Both the position numbers and the translations under genes were made by a program. DNA of 64,000 nucleotides from an uncultured Gammaproteobacteria bacterium (GTDB lineage Bacteria > Pseudomonadota > Gammaproteobacteria > Pseudomonadales > Pseudohongiellaceae), in assembly GCA_913061515.1 (NCBI GenBank), contig CAJXSF010000006.1, positions 1 through 64,000 on the forward strand, read 5' to 3'. Under the pieces are notes generated by a model, which did not search any database, was not told the DNA's origin, and saw only the letters and a program-made list of their open reading frames with translations. How positions within the stretch are numbered: position 1 is the stretch's first letter; each line of letters opens with the position of its first letter. This document shows, one piece after another, positions 51,892 through 61,585 of the stretch.

Positions 51892-53279
51892 TGAATGAAC
51901 CTGCCGTGAAACTGAGTCCCGATGATTTTAAACCGCTAGGCCTGCGTGAGCAGCGACATGGCATAAGCAGGCCTTCGCGCTCCTATTGGCAGGATGCCTG
52001 GGGGCGACTAAAAAGCAATCGTCGAGCCATAGTGTCTTTGTGGATTATTATCGGCTTGCTTGCTTTTGCATTAGTCGGGCCCTTGCTGTGGAGTGTTGAT
52101 CCTGCAAGGCAAGACATCGATCAGATCAGCCAGGCACCGGGTGCCGATAGAAGCGCCACCATCGTGGCACCCTATGAATATTGGGGCGGGCAAGTCACCG
52201 AGTCTGCCCCTGCACAACAAGGTGTTTTTAATCTGGGGGATGCCCCCAATTCGCAAGTAGTAAGGCTAGTGTGGGACGCGTTGCCAGGGGCGTACGGCTA
52301 TCGTATTTATCGCAATATTTTCCCTATTGGCGATGATCGGGTGTTTGGCCTTCCTTTGGTTGACGTGACCTCAGCGGCGGCGGGTTTTTACGAGGATCGT
52401 CTCAATCTGCGCCCAGATACTTATTACTATACCTTGGTTGCTTTAGACGAATTTGGCGGTCTAGGTGAGCAATACGAAGTCTTAGAGGTTGATGTAGAGC
52501 GGGTCATTACAGTGGATGAAGTGCGGGCGCGCAGTCTTGTGCCACCGGAACAAAACTTGGCGATAGGGGATACCGTCAATTTGGCACTACATCCATTGGG
52601 AACAGACTATCTTGGCCGAGATATGTTGGCGCGCTTGATGTCAGGGGCGCGAGCGTCACTCTTTATTGGTATTGTTGCACCCTTTCTCTTTGTATTGCTG
52701 GGTGTGATTTATGGCAGTACTGCAGGCTTTCTTGGCGGCAAAGTCGATCAGTTCATGATGCGTTTTGCCGACTTTGTCGTGGCTTTGCCTTTCCTACTAT
52801 TTATGATTCTGTTTCAAGTCGTCTTTGGGCTAGGGCCTGGGCAAAGTGGCATCATTCCCATGATGGTAGCCTTGTTAGTCTTGTCATGGCCTGCCACCGC
52901 GCGTCTAGTGCGTGGGCAAATTCTGCAAATACGTCAGGAAGCCTATATCAGTGCGTCCCGCCTGCTAGGGGCCCGCAATACCTATCTGGTCTTGCGCCAT
53001 ATGATCCCGAATACAATGGGGGTGATTTTAGTGACGCTGACCTTTGCCGTGCCAAGTGCCATCTTTACCGAAGCTTTCCTATCCTTTATTGGGATGGGGG
53101 TCGCCCCACCCACGGCCTCATGGGGCAGCATGAGTAACGAAGGCTTGGCGACGATGTTGACGCATCCTCATGAGCTTATTTTTCCCGCAATCTTTATTAG
53201 CTTGACAGTGTTGGCATTCAATCTTTTAGGCGATGGTCTTCGCGATGCCCTAGATGCGCGTATGAGGAGCCTAGAATGA
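51891..53279 (+). CDS. oppC: Peptide ABC transporter permease, OppC-like, with inserted FN3-like domain
   Basis: A 462-residue permease, about 150 longer than usual OppC. TM1 is at about 47-66 (WIIIGLLAFALVGPLLW). The usual HPLGTDYLGRDMLARLMSGAR (before TM2) only appears at 234. Between them, residues about 118-202 read like a fibronectin type III domain: VVRLVWDALPGAYGYRIYRN opens it and FYEDRLNLRPDTYYYTLVALDEFG closes it, with short flanking segments. The rest (LLGARNTYLVLRHMIPN EAA loop) is canonical. The insertion faces the periplasm, where binding proteins dock. The frame is continuous and overlaps both neighbours. Confidence 0.93.
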   Translation: MNEPAVKLSPDDFKPLGLREQRHGISRPSRSYWQDAWGRLKSNRRAIVSLWIIIGLLAFALVGPLLWSVDPARQDIDQISQAPGADRSATIVAPYEYWGGQVTESAPAQQGVFNLGDAPNSQVVRLVWDALPGAYGYRIYRNIFPIGDDRVFGLPLVDVTSAAAGFYEDRLNLRPDTYYYTLVALDEFGGLGEQYEVLEVDVERVITVDEVRARSLVPPEQNLAIGDTVNLALHPLGTDYLGRDMLARLMSGARASLFIGIVAPFLFVLLGVIYGSTAGFLGGKVDQFMMRFADFVVALPFLLFMILFQVVFGLGPGQSGIIPMMVALLVLSWPATARLVRGQILQIRQEAYISASRLLGARNTYLVLRHMIPNTMGVILVTLTFAVPSAIFTEAFLSFIGMGVAPPTASWGSMSNEGLATMLTHPHELIFPAIFISLTVLAFNLLGDGLRDALDARMRSLE

Positions 53280-54298
53280 GTGCGGCATTATTAGAAGTGA
53301 GTAATTTGCACGTCGAGTTCGACACTTATGGCGGTACGGTGCAGGCCGTGCGCGGCGTCAGTTTTTCTTTGGAGGCGGGGCGTACGCTTGCCATCGTGGG
53401 CGAGTCTGGCTGTGGCAAATCGGTGACAGTGCAGGCGATGATGGGGTTGATTCCTATGCCACCAGGGCGAGTCATGCAAGGCTCGGCGCTATTGCGTGGG
53501 CACGAAATATTGGGGCAAAAAGTCATCAATGGCAAAGAAATTCGCGGTGCTGAGATTGGCATGATCTTTCAAGATCCTATGTCATCCCTGAACCCTACCA
53601 TGACCATTGGTGATCAGATCGCAGAACCACTTGTAGTGCACAAGGGCTATAGTAATAAGAAGGCGTGGGCTCGTGCGGTCGAGTTGCTAGAGTTGGTCCG
53701 CATTCCTGAGGCTGAAAAACGCGCAAAACAATACCCGTTTGAATTTTCCGGTGGCATGTTGCAACGGGCGATGATTGCAATGGCGATCTCCTGCCAACCA
53801 ACCGTATTGATCGCGGATGAACCTACAACGGCACTGGATGTGACCATACAGGCTCAGATTCTTGATTTGCTTAAAGACGTGCAAAAAGAGACCGGCATGG
53901 CTCTGATTTTGATTACACATGACCTGGGCGTCGTGGCACGTATGGCCGATGATGTGGCTGTCATGTATGCAGGGCAAATTGTTGAGTCGGGCAGTGTCGA
54001 CGATGTGTTTTATCGTTCTGCACATCCGTATACACAAGGCCTGAAGCGCGCCATGCCAAGCAACGACCCGAGCATCGCGCGTAACTTGCAAGCTATCGAA
54101 GGAAGCCCTCCCGATTTGTTTGCTCCACCTGCAGGCTGTGCCTATGCCGCGCGCTGTCCTCATAGCATGCAAGCGTGTGAGCGTTATGCGCCGCAAGTCT
54201 TTGAGTTGGCTAATGCACACAATGCGCGTTGTTGGTTGCAGCACGAGCAGAGCCCGCACAGAGTCGAAGGTCTCTATCTAGGAGGTCGCCATGACTGA
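53276..54298 (+). CDS. oppD: Peptide ABC transporter ATPase, OppD-like
   Basis: A 340-residue ATPase. Walker A is GESGCGKSV, the signature is FSGGMLQRAMIA, Walker B is [12 protein letters not shown], and the switch His is in LITHDLGVV. The C-terminal oligopeptide ATPase extension contains Cys residues (CAYAARCPHSMQACERYAP) typical of an Fe-S or zinc-binding tail. It powers the first importer. Starts within the oppC stop (ATGA) and is overlapped 8 bases by oppF. Confidence 0.95.
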   Translation: MSAALLEVSNLHVEFDTYGGTVQAVRGVSFSLEAGRTLAIVGESGCGKSVTVQAMMGLIPMPPGRVMQGSALLRGHEILGQKVINGKEIRGAEIGMIFQDPMSSLNPTMTIGDQIAEPLVVHKGYSNKKAWARAVELLELVRIPEAEKRAKQYPFEFSGGMLQRAMIAMAISCQPTVLIADEPTTALDVTIQAQILDLLKDVQKETGMALILITHDLGVVARMADDVAVMYAGQIVESGSVDDVFYRSAHPYTQGLKRAMPSNDPSIARNLQAIEGSPPDLFAPPAGCAYAARCPHSMQACERYAPQVFELANAHNARCWLQHEQSPHRVEGLYLGGRHD

Positions 54299-55247
54299 TC
54301 TAGTGCGCGTTGATTCCTTGTATAAATATTTCGATATAGGGGGTGGTCAGAATGTCCATGCCGTTGACAATATCAGCTTTAATATCGCCGAACGTGAGAT
54401 TGTAGGTTTAGTCGGAGAGAGTGGTTCAGGTAAGTCGACCTTGGGCAAAACATTGCTTGGCCTGCACGACAAGACCGATGGGGCAGTGTACTACCGCGAT
54501 GAACTTCTGCCTATGCGCTATAACACGGCGGACTATCGACGTTATTCGCGCAAGATGCAAATGATTTTCCAGGACCCTTACTCCTCGTTGAACCCGCGGA
54601 TGACGGTGGGAGAGATCATTAGTGAAGGCCTGTTGTTGCACCGCATGATGAATGCCGCGCAGGCGCGAGATAAAGCCGCCTCTTGGTTAGAGCGAGTGGG
54701 CTTACACGCTGATCATATGTCACGTTACCCGCATGAGTTCTCCGGCGGGCAAAGACAAAGAATTGGCATCGCTAGAGCCTTGATACTGGAGCCTGAGTTC
54801 GTGGTGTGCGACGAGCCAATTTCGGCGCTCGATGTGTCGGTGCAGGCGCAGGTTGTGAACTTATTGAGTGAACTGAAAGAGTCCATGGGCCTGACGCTGT
54901 TATTTATTGCCCACGACCTGTCAATGGTGCGTTATATCAGTGATCGGATGGCAGTGATGTACCTTGGAGCGTTGATGGAGCTTGGGCCGGTAGATGATGT
55001 GTATTTCAAGCCGCTGCATCCCTATACCCAAGTCTTGGTAGGCTCAAATCCAGAGCCTGACCCTGACAGTGAACGCGCTCGTAAGTCGACAGAGATAATC
55101 GGCGAGATTCCCTCGCCGGTGAATGTGCCGCAGGGTTGCCGGTTTGCTGGACGCTGCCCCAAGGCCATGGATGTGTGCAGAGCGCAGACTCCGCAACTCA
55201 AGGCAGTTGGGGGCAGTCAAAGCCTTGTCGCTTGTCATCTATATTAA
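54291..55247 (+). CDS. oppF: Peptide ABC transporter ATPase, OppF-like
   Basis: A 318-residue ATPase partner of OppD. Walker A GESGSGKST, signature FSGGQRQRIGIARAL, Walker B VVCDEPISALD, His in FIAHDLSMV, and the Cys-rich tail GCRFAGRCPKAMDVCRA. It starts 8 bases inside oppD (ATGACTGA). It completes the first transporter operon; a hairpin follows the stop. Confidence 0.95.
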   Translation: MTDLVRVDSLYKYFDIGGGQNVHAVDNISFNIAEREIVGLVGESGSGKSTLGKTLLGLHDKTDGAVYYRDELLPMRYNTADYRRYSRKMQMIFQDPYSSLNPRMTVGEIISEGLLLHRMMNAAQARDKAASWLERVGLHADHMSRYPHEFSGGQRQRIGIARALILEPEFVVCDEPISALDVSVQAQVVNLLSELKESMGLTLLFIAHDLSMVRYISDRMAVMYLGALMELGPVDDVYFKPLHPYTQVLVGSNPEPDPDSERARKSTEIIGEIPSPVNVPQGCRFAGRCPKAMDVCRAQTPQLKAVGGSQSLVACHLY

Positions 55248-55250
55248 AAA

Positions 55251-55279
55251 AATGGCCACCCTCATTGAGGGCAGCCATT
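55251..55279. repeat. Hairpin after the first opp operon
   Basis: AATGGC (55251-55256) with GCCATT (55274-55279), and CCCTC with GAGGG inside, form a stem with a two-base internal mismatch and a 3-base loop. Only an A run precedes it, so termination on the plus strand is uncertain. The rest of the 274-base gap before yejB probably holds the second operon's promoter; I see no other feature there. Confidence 0.45.
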
Positions 55280-55521
55280 GAAGAGAGAGTAAAGCCTCTT
55301 TCGCGGTGCCGGTATTGCATGATCTGTGTACAACAGCGACAAAAGGGAGTTTGACGCCTCTGTGTGACACCTGCGAGGCATCGATATGACAATATGGTGA
55401 CAAAACTCTGGGGTGGGCAGGGAAGAAAATGGATTATTCTTCGTTCTGAACTTAAAAGCAGGTATCCTCAAGGGCTATGCAGCTAATCCAAAGACCTATG
55501 ACAAAGAGTAAGAAGAATTAA

Positions 55522-56535
55522 ATGCGAGATTATTTCCTTCGTCGTTTGTTACTCATCCCTCCAACGCTTATTGGCATTACCATTATCGTGTTTGTCATTA
55601 CTCGCCTTGTGCCCGGTGGGCCTATTGAGCGTGCCATTATGGAGGCACAACTGGGTGGCGGCGCCCGTGGCGCTACCGCTGGACAGAATATGGCCCTGTC
55701 GGAGGCGCAGCTAGAGCGGCTGAAAGAATACTACGGCTTCGATAAGCCTGTGTTGCAGAGTTACGCTGAGTGGGTAGGAAAAGTAGCCACTGGCGATCTT
55801 GGTACCTCGTATCGCTACAATCAACCGGTTTGGGATGTCATGGCCAGCCGTTTTCCTGTATCCCTCTACTACGGCATTATCACTCTGATTTTAACTTATG
55901 CGATCTGTATTCCCTTGGGGATAGTCAAGGCAATAAAGCACAGGACCGCAGTCGATAATATTAGCTCCATACTCATCTTTATTGGGTATGCCGTGCCCGG
56001 CTATGCGCTGGGCTCGCTTCTGCTTTTGTATTTTTCCGTGCGCTTGGAATGGTTCCCAATGGGGGGCTTTGTCAGCCTGCAATACGATGATTTAAGTTTT
56101 TGGGGCAAGATAAAAGACCTCGCCTCGCATTCCGCTCTGCCCTTGGTGTGTTATATGATGGGCAGTTTCGCTCTCGTGACCTTGCTGCTCAAAAACCATC
56201 TGATGGATAATTTGGCTTCGGACTATGTGCGCACGGCAATCGCGAAAGGGGTGTCGTTCCGCAAGGCTGTCACCGGGCATGCACTGCGTAATTCGATGAT
56301 CCCAATAGCCACTACCTTCGGGCAAAACATCACCCTATTGGTCTCTGGCTCGTTCTTGATTGAGACTATTTTCGATATCAATGGCTTTGGTCTGTTAGGA
56401 CTTACTTCGATTGTAGACCGTGATTACCCTGTGGTGATGGGCGTTGTGTTTCTCGCCAGCGTGTTATTGCTTATCGGTAATATTCTTTCCGATATTCTCG
56501 TGGCCTTAGTGGACCCACGCATTCGATTTAACTAG
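55522..56535 (+). CDS. yejB: YejB-like peptide ABC permease
   Basis: A 337-residue permease beginning YFLRRLLLIPPTLIGITIIVFVITRLVPGGP, as in E. coli YejB. A long periplasmic loop (GGGARGATAGQNMALSEAQLERLKEYYGFDKP) follows TM1. The EAA loop SDYVRTAIAKGVSFRKAVTGHALRN is near 230. With YejE it forms the membrane part of a Yej-type transporter, the system that takes up microcin C and related peptides in E. coli. Confidence 0.93.
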   Translation: MRDYFLRRLLLIPPTLIGITIIVFVITRLVPGGPIERAIMEAQLGGGARGATAGQNMALSEAQLERLKEYYGFDKPVLQSYAEWVGKVATGDLGTSYRYNQPVWDVMASRFPVSLYYGIITLILTYAICIPLGIVKAIKHRTAVDNISSILIFIGYAVPGYALGSLLLLYFSVRLEWFPMGGFVSLQYDDLSFWGKIKDLASHSALPLVCYMMGSFALVTLLLKNHLMDNLASDYVRTAIAKGVSFRKAVTGHALRNSMIPIATTFGQNITLLVSGSFLIETIFDINGFGLLGLTSIVDRDYPVVMGVVFLASVLLLIGNILSDILVALVDPRIRFN

Positions 56536-56544
56536 GGTGCCGTC

Positions 56545-57618
56545 ATGAGTTTGCTGAAACTGAATCCACAGACTGTTAAAAAACTGCGTCGCTTTCGCGA
56601 GATCAAGCGTGGCTACTATAGCTTTTTGATCCTTATGGCATTTTTGTTCCTAAGCCTGATCGGCGAGATGTTGATCAACAACAAAGCGCTTATCGTGAGC
56701 TATGAGGGGGATTGGTATTTTCCTACCTATAGTGCGTTTCACCCTGGTACTGATTTTGGCTTGGATTACCCCTATGAGACCAATTACCGCGACTTGCAGA
56801 AACACTTTCAAGAAAGTGGGTCTGACAATTGGGTGTTAATGCCGATTATTCCTTATAGCCCCTATGAGAACGATGGCTCCACTGGCATTTTTCGACCGGA
56901 GGCGCCAGATGCCTCTAAACAACATTATTTAGGCACTGATACCACAAGCCGGGATATTCTTGCGCGCTTGTTTTACGGCACGCGAATCGCCTTAGTATTT
57001 GCGATAGGGTTTATGGCGGCGGTGTATTTGATCGGCGTCGCGGTAGGCTGTGCGATGGGCTATCTCGGGGGGATGTTCGATATTCTGAGTCAGCGCTTGA
57101 TTGAGATATGGAGCAATATTCCATTTCTCTATATGGTCATCATCGTGTTCTCTGTGATTCCAGATGCCTTCACTATCTTCTCGCGTATTCTTATTTTGCT
57201 TGGGGTTATGGTCTTATTCTCGTGGACTTCGATGACCTATTATATGCGTACTGAAACCTATAAAGAGAAGTCGCGCGACTATGTTGCGGCGGCAAAAGTC
57301 TTAGGTGCCTCTAATACACGCATAGTATTCCGACATATTTTGCCAAATGTCCTATCGACCCTAGTGACCTTTATGCCGTTTACGATCGTCTCGGCGATCT
57401 CGGCCATCACGGCTCTAGATTTTCTTGGTTTCGGCCTGCCGCCGCCCACTCCGAGCTTGGGTGAGTTGCTAAAACAAGGCACGCAGACACTAAGAACCGC
57501 CCCTTGGATAGTGATGTCGGCATTTGGTACGCTCGTGGTACTGCTGACGCTAGTCACCTTTGTGGGTGAGGCAATACGAGAGTCGTTCGACCCGAAAAAA
57601 TTCACTTTATACAAATAG
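56545..57618 (+). CDS. yejE: YejE-like peptide ABC permease
   Basis: A 357-residue permease. Its N-terminal part (KKLRRFREIKRGYYSFLILM, then LIVSYEGDWYFPTY) matches YejE, whose long TM1-TM2 periplasmic loop is typical, here about 40-130. The canonical QHYLGTDTTSRDILARLFYGTR precedes TM2. EAA loop: DYVAAAKVLGASNTRIVFRHILPN. No FN3 domain is present, unlike the paralogue in the first operon. Confidence 0.93.
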   Translation: MSLLKLNPQTVKKLRRFREIKRGYYSFLILMAFLFLSLIGEMLINNKALIVSYEGDWYFPTYSAFHPGTDFGLDYPYETNYRDLQKHFQESGSDNWVLMPIIPYSPYENDGSTGIFRPEAPDASKQHYLGTDTTSRDILARLFYGTRIALVFAIGFMAAVYLIGVAVGCAMGYLGGMFDILSQRLIEIWSNIPFLYMVIIVFSVIPDAFTIFSRILILLGVMVLFSWTSMTYYMRTETYKEKSRDYVAAAKVLGASNTRIVFRHILPNVLSTLVTFMPFTIVSAISAITALDFLGFGLPPPTPSLGELLKQGTQTLRTAPWIVMSAFGTLVVLLTLVTFVGEAIRESFDPKKFTLYK

Positions 57619-57653
57619 TCACCCCGACAGTTAGACCCTGGGAGAACATGGCC

Positions 57654-59618
57654 ATGATGACAAAATTCAGTTTTAGGTTCGCGTTAGTCGCCACTGCCGC
57701 TTTTTTAACGGCTTGCGGAGGCGGTTCTGAGTCGACAAATACTGTCGATACGAGTCTCGATAATACTCAAGAAGTGAATGATTACTACGCAGCTAACCCT
57801 GATTTTTTCACCTTTGCCACAATCAATGATTTGCCGAATGATCTAGTCTGGGAAGACGGCATGGATGAGCCCGACCTAGGGTCTCCCGATGCAGTGAAAG
57901 GCGGTACCTTTTATGAGTCGATAGAAGACTTTCCACCGACGTTGCGCTTCGTAGGGCCTGATTCGAACTTCTCCTCGCGCTCCTGGATCGCAGGGTATTA
58001 CCGTATGGGTTATGCTTGGCCGCATCCTAATACGCGTAATTTTATTCCAGGCATCGCCGAAAGTTGGGCAATCGATGACGACACTAGCACGGTGTATATT
58101 AAGATTAACCCGGAGGCTCGTTGGAGCGACGATGAGCCTATTACCTCTGATGATCAATTCTTTGCCTTTTATTTTTTCCAGTCCGAATATATTCAGGCAC
58201 CGTTCTACAACAATCACTACAACACCGAATACACCAATATTACTCGTTACGATGAGCATACTTTCTCTGTCACTATGGCAACCGCCAAGCCCGACATGGC
58301 TGAGTATGGCCTTGGTCTGAACCCGATTCCGCAACATTTTTATAAAGAATTAGGTGAGGATTTCCCTGAGCGTTATCAGTGGCGTTATGAGCCTCACGCT
58401 GGTGCCTACACGATTGATGATCAGAATATCGACATGGGCGTGCGGATAGTTTTAGAGCGTAAAAAAGACTGGTGGGCGAAAGACAATAAGTATTTTCGTA
58501 ACCTCTACAATGTCGACCGCATTAATCTGACTGTGATGCGCGACGCCGCTAAACGTTATGAAGCATTCCGCCGCGGTGATGTCGATATGATGCGAGTCGT
58601 CACCGCCGATATGTGGCACGACAATCTTCCCCCAACTGACCCAGATGTGGCCGGTGGCTATATCCACAAAGCGACCTTCTTCAATGGTGGGCCGCGCAGC
58701 AATTGGGGGCTGTGGATGAACTCGTCGCGTCCTTATTTGGATAATCAAGATGTGCGCATTGGCATTCAATACGCCGCAAACTGGGATCTGGTGATCAGTA
58801 ATTATTTCCGAGGTGACGTAGAGCGACTGAAAACCCAGAACGATGGCTACCCCGATTTTAGTAATCTGAACATCGAACCTCGCTCCTTTAATATTGACTT
58901 GGCGCTAGAACATTTTGCCAAAGCCGGATTTACCGAACGCGGGCCGGACGGAATCCTGCGCAATGCGCAAGGGGATCGCTTGGCATTTACTCTGACGACT
59001 CATTATGAACGCTTGGGTGATGTGTTCACGATCTTGAAAGAGGAAGCGATTAAGGCAGGTTTGGAGATTCGCGTTGAAATGCTCGATGGCGCGGCAAGCT
59101 TCAGGAAAGCCCAAGAGCGTCAGCATGATATCTATTTTGTGAGTTTTTCTCCCCAGTTAGTGATGTACCCTGATTACTGGCAGTACTTCCATTCGGACAA
59201 TGCCTATGATGACGCCTTTCTTGAGGACGGTTCGGTCAACCCAGATCGCAAGATCAAAACGCAAACGAATAATTTGCAAGTCGTGGCTGATTTCGAACTG
59301 GATCAATGGATAGAAGAATACGATAGCTCCGAGGACTACGACCGCATGGTGGAGTTGTCGCAGATGATTCAAGAAAAAGTCTATGACTACGCCTCTTTCT
59401 CCCCTGGCTTCGTTGAGGTTAATTACCGCACAGCCTATTGGCGATGGGTGCAATGGCCGGAAGGGTTCAATTTCCGTTTCACCACTTACCCCTATGAAAT
59501 GTTCGCTTTCTGGATCGACCCTGAGATGAGACAGGCCACAATGGATGCCCGTCGTAACGGTGAGACATTTGAGCCCCACGCTGACGATGTTTATGACCAG
59601 TTCAAGGGCCTGCAATGA
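57654..59618 (+). CDS. yejA: YejA-like peptide-binding lipoprotein, copy 1
   Basis: Three ATGs lie in a row (57648, 57654, 57657); 57654 is chosen, 9 bases after GGAG. About 654 residues. The lipobox LTAC followed by GGGSES marks an outer-leaflet or inner-membrane lipoprotein. The family-5 binding domain has GSPDAVKGGTFYESIEDFPPTLR, ESWAIDDDTSTVYIKINPEARWSD and a RWVQWPEGFNFR end, as in YejA. The next gene is a close tandem paralogue, overlapping by 4 bases. Confidence 0.92.
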   Translation: MMTKFSFRFALVATAAFLTACGGGSESTNTVDTSLDNTQEVNDYYAANPDFFTFATINDLPNDLVWEDGMDEPDLGSPDAVKGGTFYESIEDFPPTLRFVGPDSNFSSRSWIAGYYRMGYAWPHPNTRNFIPGIAESWAIDDDTSTVYIKINPEARWSDDEPITSDDQFFAFYFFQSEYIQAPFYNNHYNTEYTNITRYDEHTFSVTMATAKPDMAEYGLGLNPIPQHFYKELGEDFPERYQWRYEPHAGAYTIDDQNIDMGVRIVLERKKDWWAKDNKYFRNLYNVDRINLTVMRDAAKRYEAFRRGDVDMMRVVTADMWHDNLPPTDPDVAGGYIHKATFFNGGPRSNWGLWMNSSRPYLDNQDVRIGIQYAANWDLVISNYFRGDVERLKTQNDGYPDFSNLNIEPRSFNIDLALEHFAKAGFTERGPDGILRNAQGDRLAFTLTTHYERLGDVFTILKEEAIKAGLEIRVEMLDGAASFRKAQERQHDIYFVSFSPQLVMYPDYWQYFHSDNAYDDAFLEDGSVNPDRKIKTQTNNLQVVADFELDQWIEEYDSSEDYDRMVELSQMIQEKVYDYASFSPGFVEVNYRTAYWRWVQWPEGFNFRFTTYPYEMFAFWIDPEMRQATMDARRNGETFEPHADDVYDQFKGLQ

Positions 59619-61579
59619 GCGCGCAAATGACACTATTGCGAAGCACAGGTGTTATTGCGTTTTGCGGCTTATTATTCGCTTGCGGTGGTGGTGAGCCTGC
59701 CACCACTAGTACTGCAAGCGATCGCGATATCAGCGCAGAAGCGCAGGCCTTTTATGCGGCTGAGCCGCAAAGGTATTCTTTCAAAACTTTGGCGGATATT
59801 CCCGAAGGATTGCAATGGCAAAGCGGTGAGGAGTTGTCGGATATTGGCTCCCCTGAGGCAAAGAAGGGCGGGACGCAATACGAGTTTATTGCAGATTTTC
59901 CTGCGACATTGCGAGTCAATGGCCCTGATGCAAACGGGGAATTTCGTCGCTTTTTGCTCGACTACACAAACCTAACGCTCGCGCATCGCCACCCGAATGA
60001 GTTTGACTTCTACCCAGCGATTGCATCCCAATGGGCTGTCGATCAAGAGAATAAGACTGTCTATGCGCGTCTGAACCCAGATGCCCGCTTTACCGATGGC
60101 GAACCCATCACAGTCGACGACTTCTTTTTTACCTTTTTCTATTATCTCGGTGACTACGTCAACGACCCTTGGTATGCGAATTGGTATTCGTCTCAGTACA
60201 CCAACATCACTAAGTACGATGACCACACCTTGTCGATTAGCATGGCCGAGGCCAAGCCCGACATGGACTCTTTGGCATTAACCTTTCCACCGATGCCAGA
60301 GCATTTCTATCAGGATCTTGACGAAGACTTCGCTCAAACTTACCAATGGCGCTTCGTTCCCCACGCCGGTGCCTACGAGATCAAGCCAGAGAATATCAAC
60401 ATGGGGACCAATATCGTGATGACCCGTGTGCAAGATTGGTGGGCAAAAGATCTGAAGTTTTTCCGCAATCGCTACAACCCAGATCGCATTAATTTCAACG
60501 TGATTCGCGACACGGCCAATCAATTTGAGGCCTTTAAACGAGGCGATCTTGATCAATTTAAGATCCGCACGGCGGATTATTGGTATGAGAACCTGCCGAA
60601 CGATGACCCGGATGTGCAGGCCGGCTATATAGAAAAGGCGGCTTTCTATAACGATGGCCCGCGCTCACCTTGGGGTATGTGGATCAACACCGCACGTAAG
60701 CATCTGGATAACCTCGATGTGCGACTCGGTATTCAATATGCCTCTAACTGGGATCTAGTGCTGCAGCAATATTTCAGGGGCGATTTTACGCGACTAGAAT
60801 CGGGGCAGATCGGCTATGGCGAGTTCAGCAATCCTAATGTTAAAGCCAGGCGCTTCGATGTTACGCGAGCACGTGAACATTTCGCCAAAGCCGGATTCGA
60901 TCAAAGTGGGCCAGATGGCATATTAATGAACGCACAAGGCGAACGTTTAGCCTTCACATTATCAACCCATTATGAGCGTTACCGCGATGTGTTCACGATT
61001 TTAAAAGAAGAGGCTACAAAAGCCGGTTTAGAGCTGCGCTTGGAGATGATGGATGTCGCGGCAGGCTCAAGAAAGGTCTCTGAGAAACAGCATGATATTT
61101 ACTTCATCGGCTTGAACTTTCAGATAGAGATGTATCCGCGCTACTGGGAAATGTACCACTCCGACAACGCCTACGATGATGCGTTTTTAGAAGATGGCAG
61201 CGTGAACCCTGATCGTAAGGTTAAGGTGCAGACTAATAACCTGGAAAACTTGGCCATATTCGAGATGGACCAGTTGATCGATCGCTATGTTGCCTCTTCA
61301 GATAAAGATGAAATGGTCGAGATAGCCCACCAGTTAACGCAAATGCACCATGATCATGCCTCGTTTGTCCCGGGCTTTGTGGAGCCTTTGTATTGGCATG
61401 CTTCGTGGCGATGGGTGCGTTGGCCCGAGGATTTTAATCTTCGTTATTCAAGCTACGCCGAAGATCACTTTGTGCACTGGATCGACACGCAGATGAAGGA
61501 AGAGACGCTTGCAGCGCAGCGCTCCGGGCAATCTTTTGAACCACAGATCAATGTTTATGACCAATACAAACAACAGTAG
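59615..61579 (+). CDS. yejA: YejA-like peptide-binding lipoprotein, copy 2
   Basis: A 654-residue paralogue of the preceding protein, sharing order and many segments (GSPEAKKGGTQYEFIADFPATLR, HYERYRDVFTILKEEATKAGLE, AYDDAFLEDGSVNPDRK) with clear divergence elsewhere. The lipobox is LLFACGGG. The pair must come from tandem duplication of a binding-protein gene. The two proteins may deliver different peptide sets to the same YejB-YejE permease. Starts within the stop of copy 1 (ATGA). Confidence 0.92.
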   Translation: MSAQMTLLRSTGVIAFCGLLFACGGGEPATTSTASDRDISAEAQAFYAAEPQRYSFKTLADIPEGLQWQSGEELSDIGSPEAKKGGTQYEFIADFPATLRVNGPDANGEFRRFLLDYTNLTLAHRHPNEFDFYPAIASQWAVDQENKTVYARLNPDARFTDGEPITVDDFFFTFFYYLGDYVNDPWYANWYSSQYTNITKYDDHTLSISMAEAKPDMDSLALTFPPMPEHFYQDLDEDFAQTYQWRFVPHAGAYEIKPENINMGTNIVMTRVQDWWAKDLKFFRNRYNPDRINFNVIRDTANQFEAFKRGDLDQFKIRTADYWYENLPNDDPDVQAGYIEKAAFYNDGPRSPWGMWINTARKHLDNLDVRLGIQYASNWDLVLQQYFRGDFTRLESGQIGYGEFSNPNVKARRFDVTRAREHFAKAGFDQSGPDGILMNAQGERLAFTLSTHYERYRDVFTILKEEATKAGLELRLEMMDVAAGSRKVSEKQHDIYFIGLNFQIEMYPRYWEMYHSDNAYDDAFLEDGSVNPDRKVKVQTNNLENLAIFEMDQLIDRYVASSDKDEMVEIAHQLTQMHHDHASFVPGFVEPLYWHASWRWVRWPEDFNLRYSSYAEDHFVHWIDTQMKEETLAAQRSGQSFEPQINVYDQYKQQ

Positions 61580-61585
61580 GGCTTT

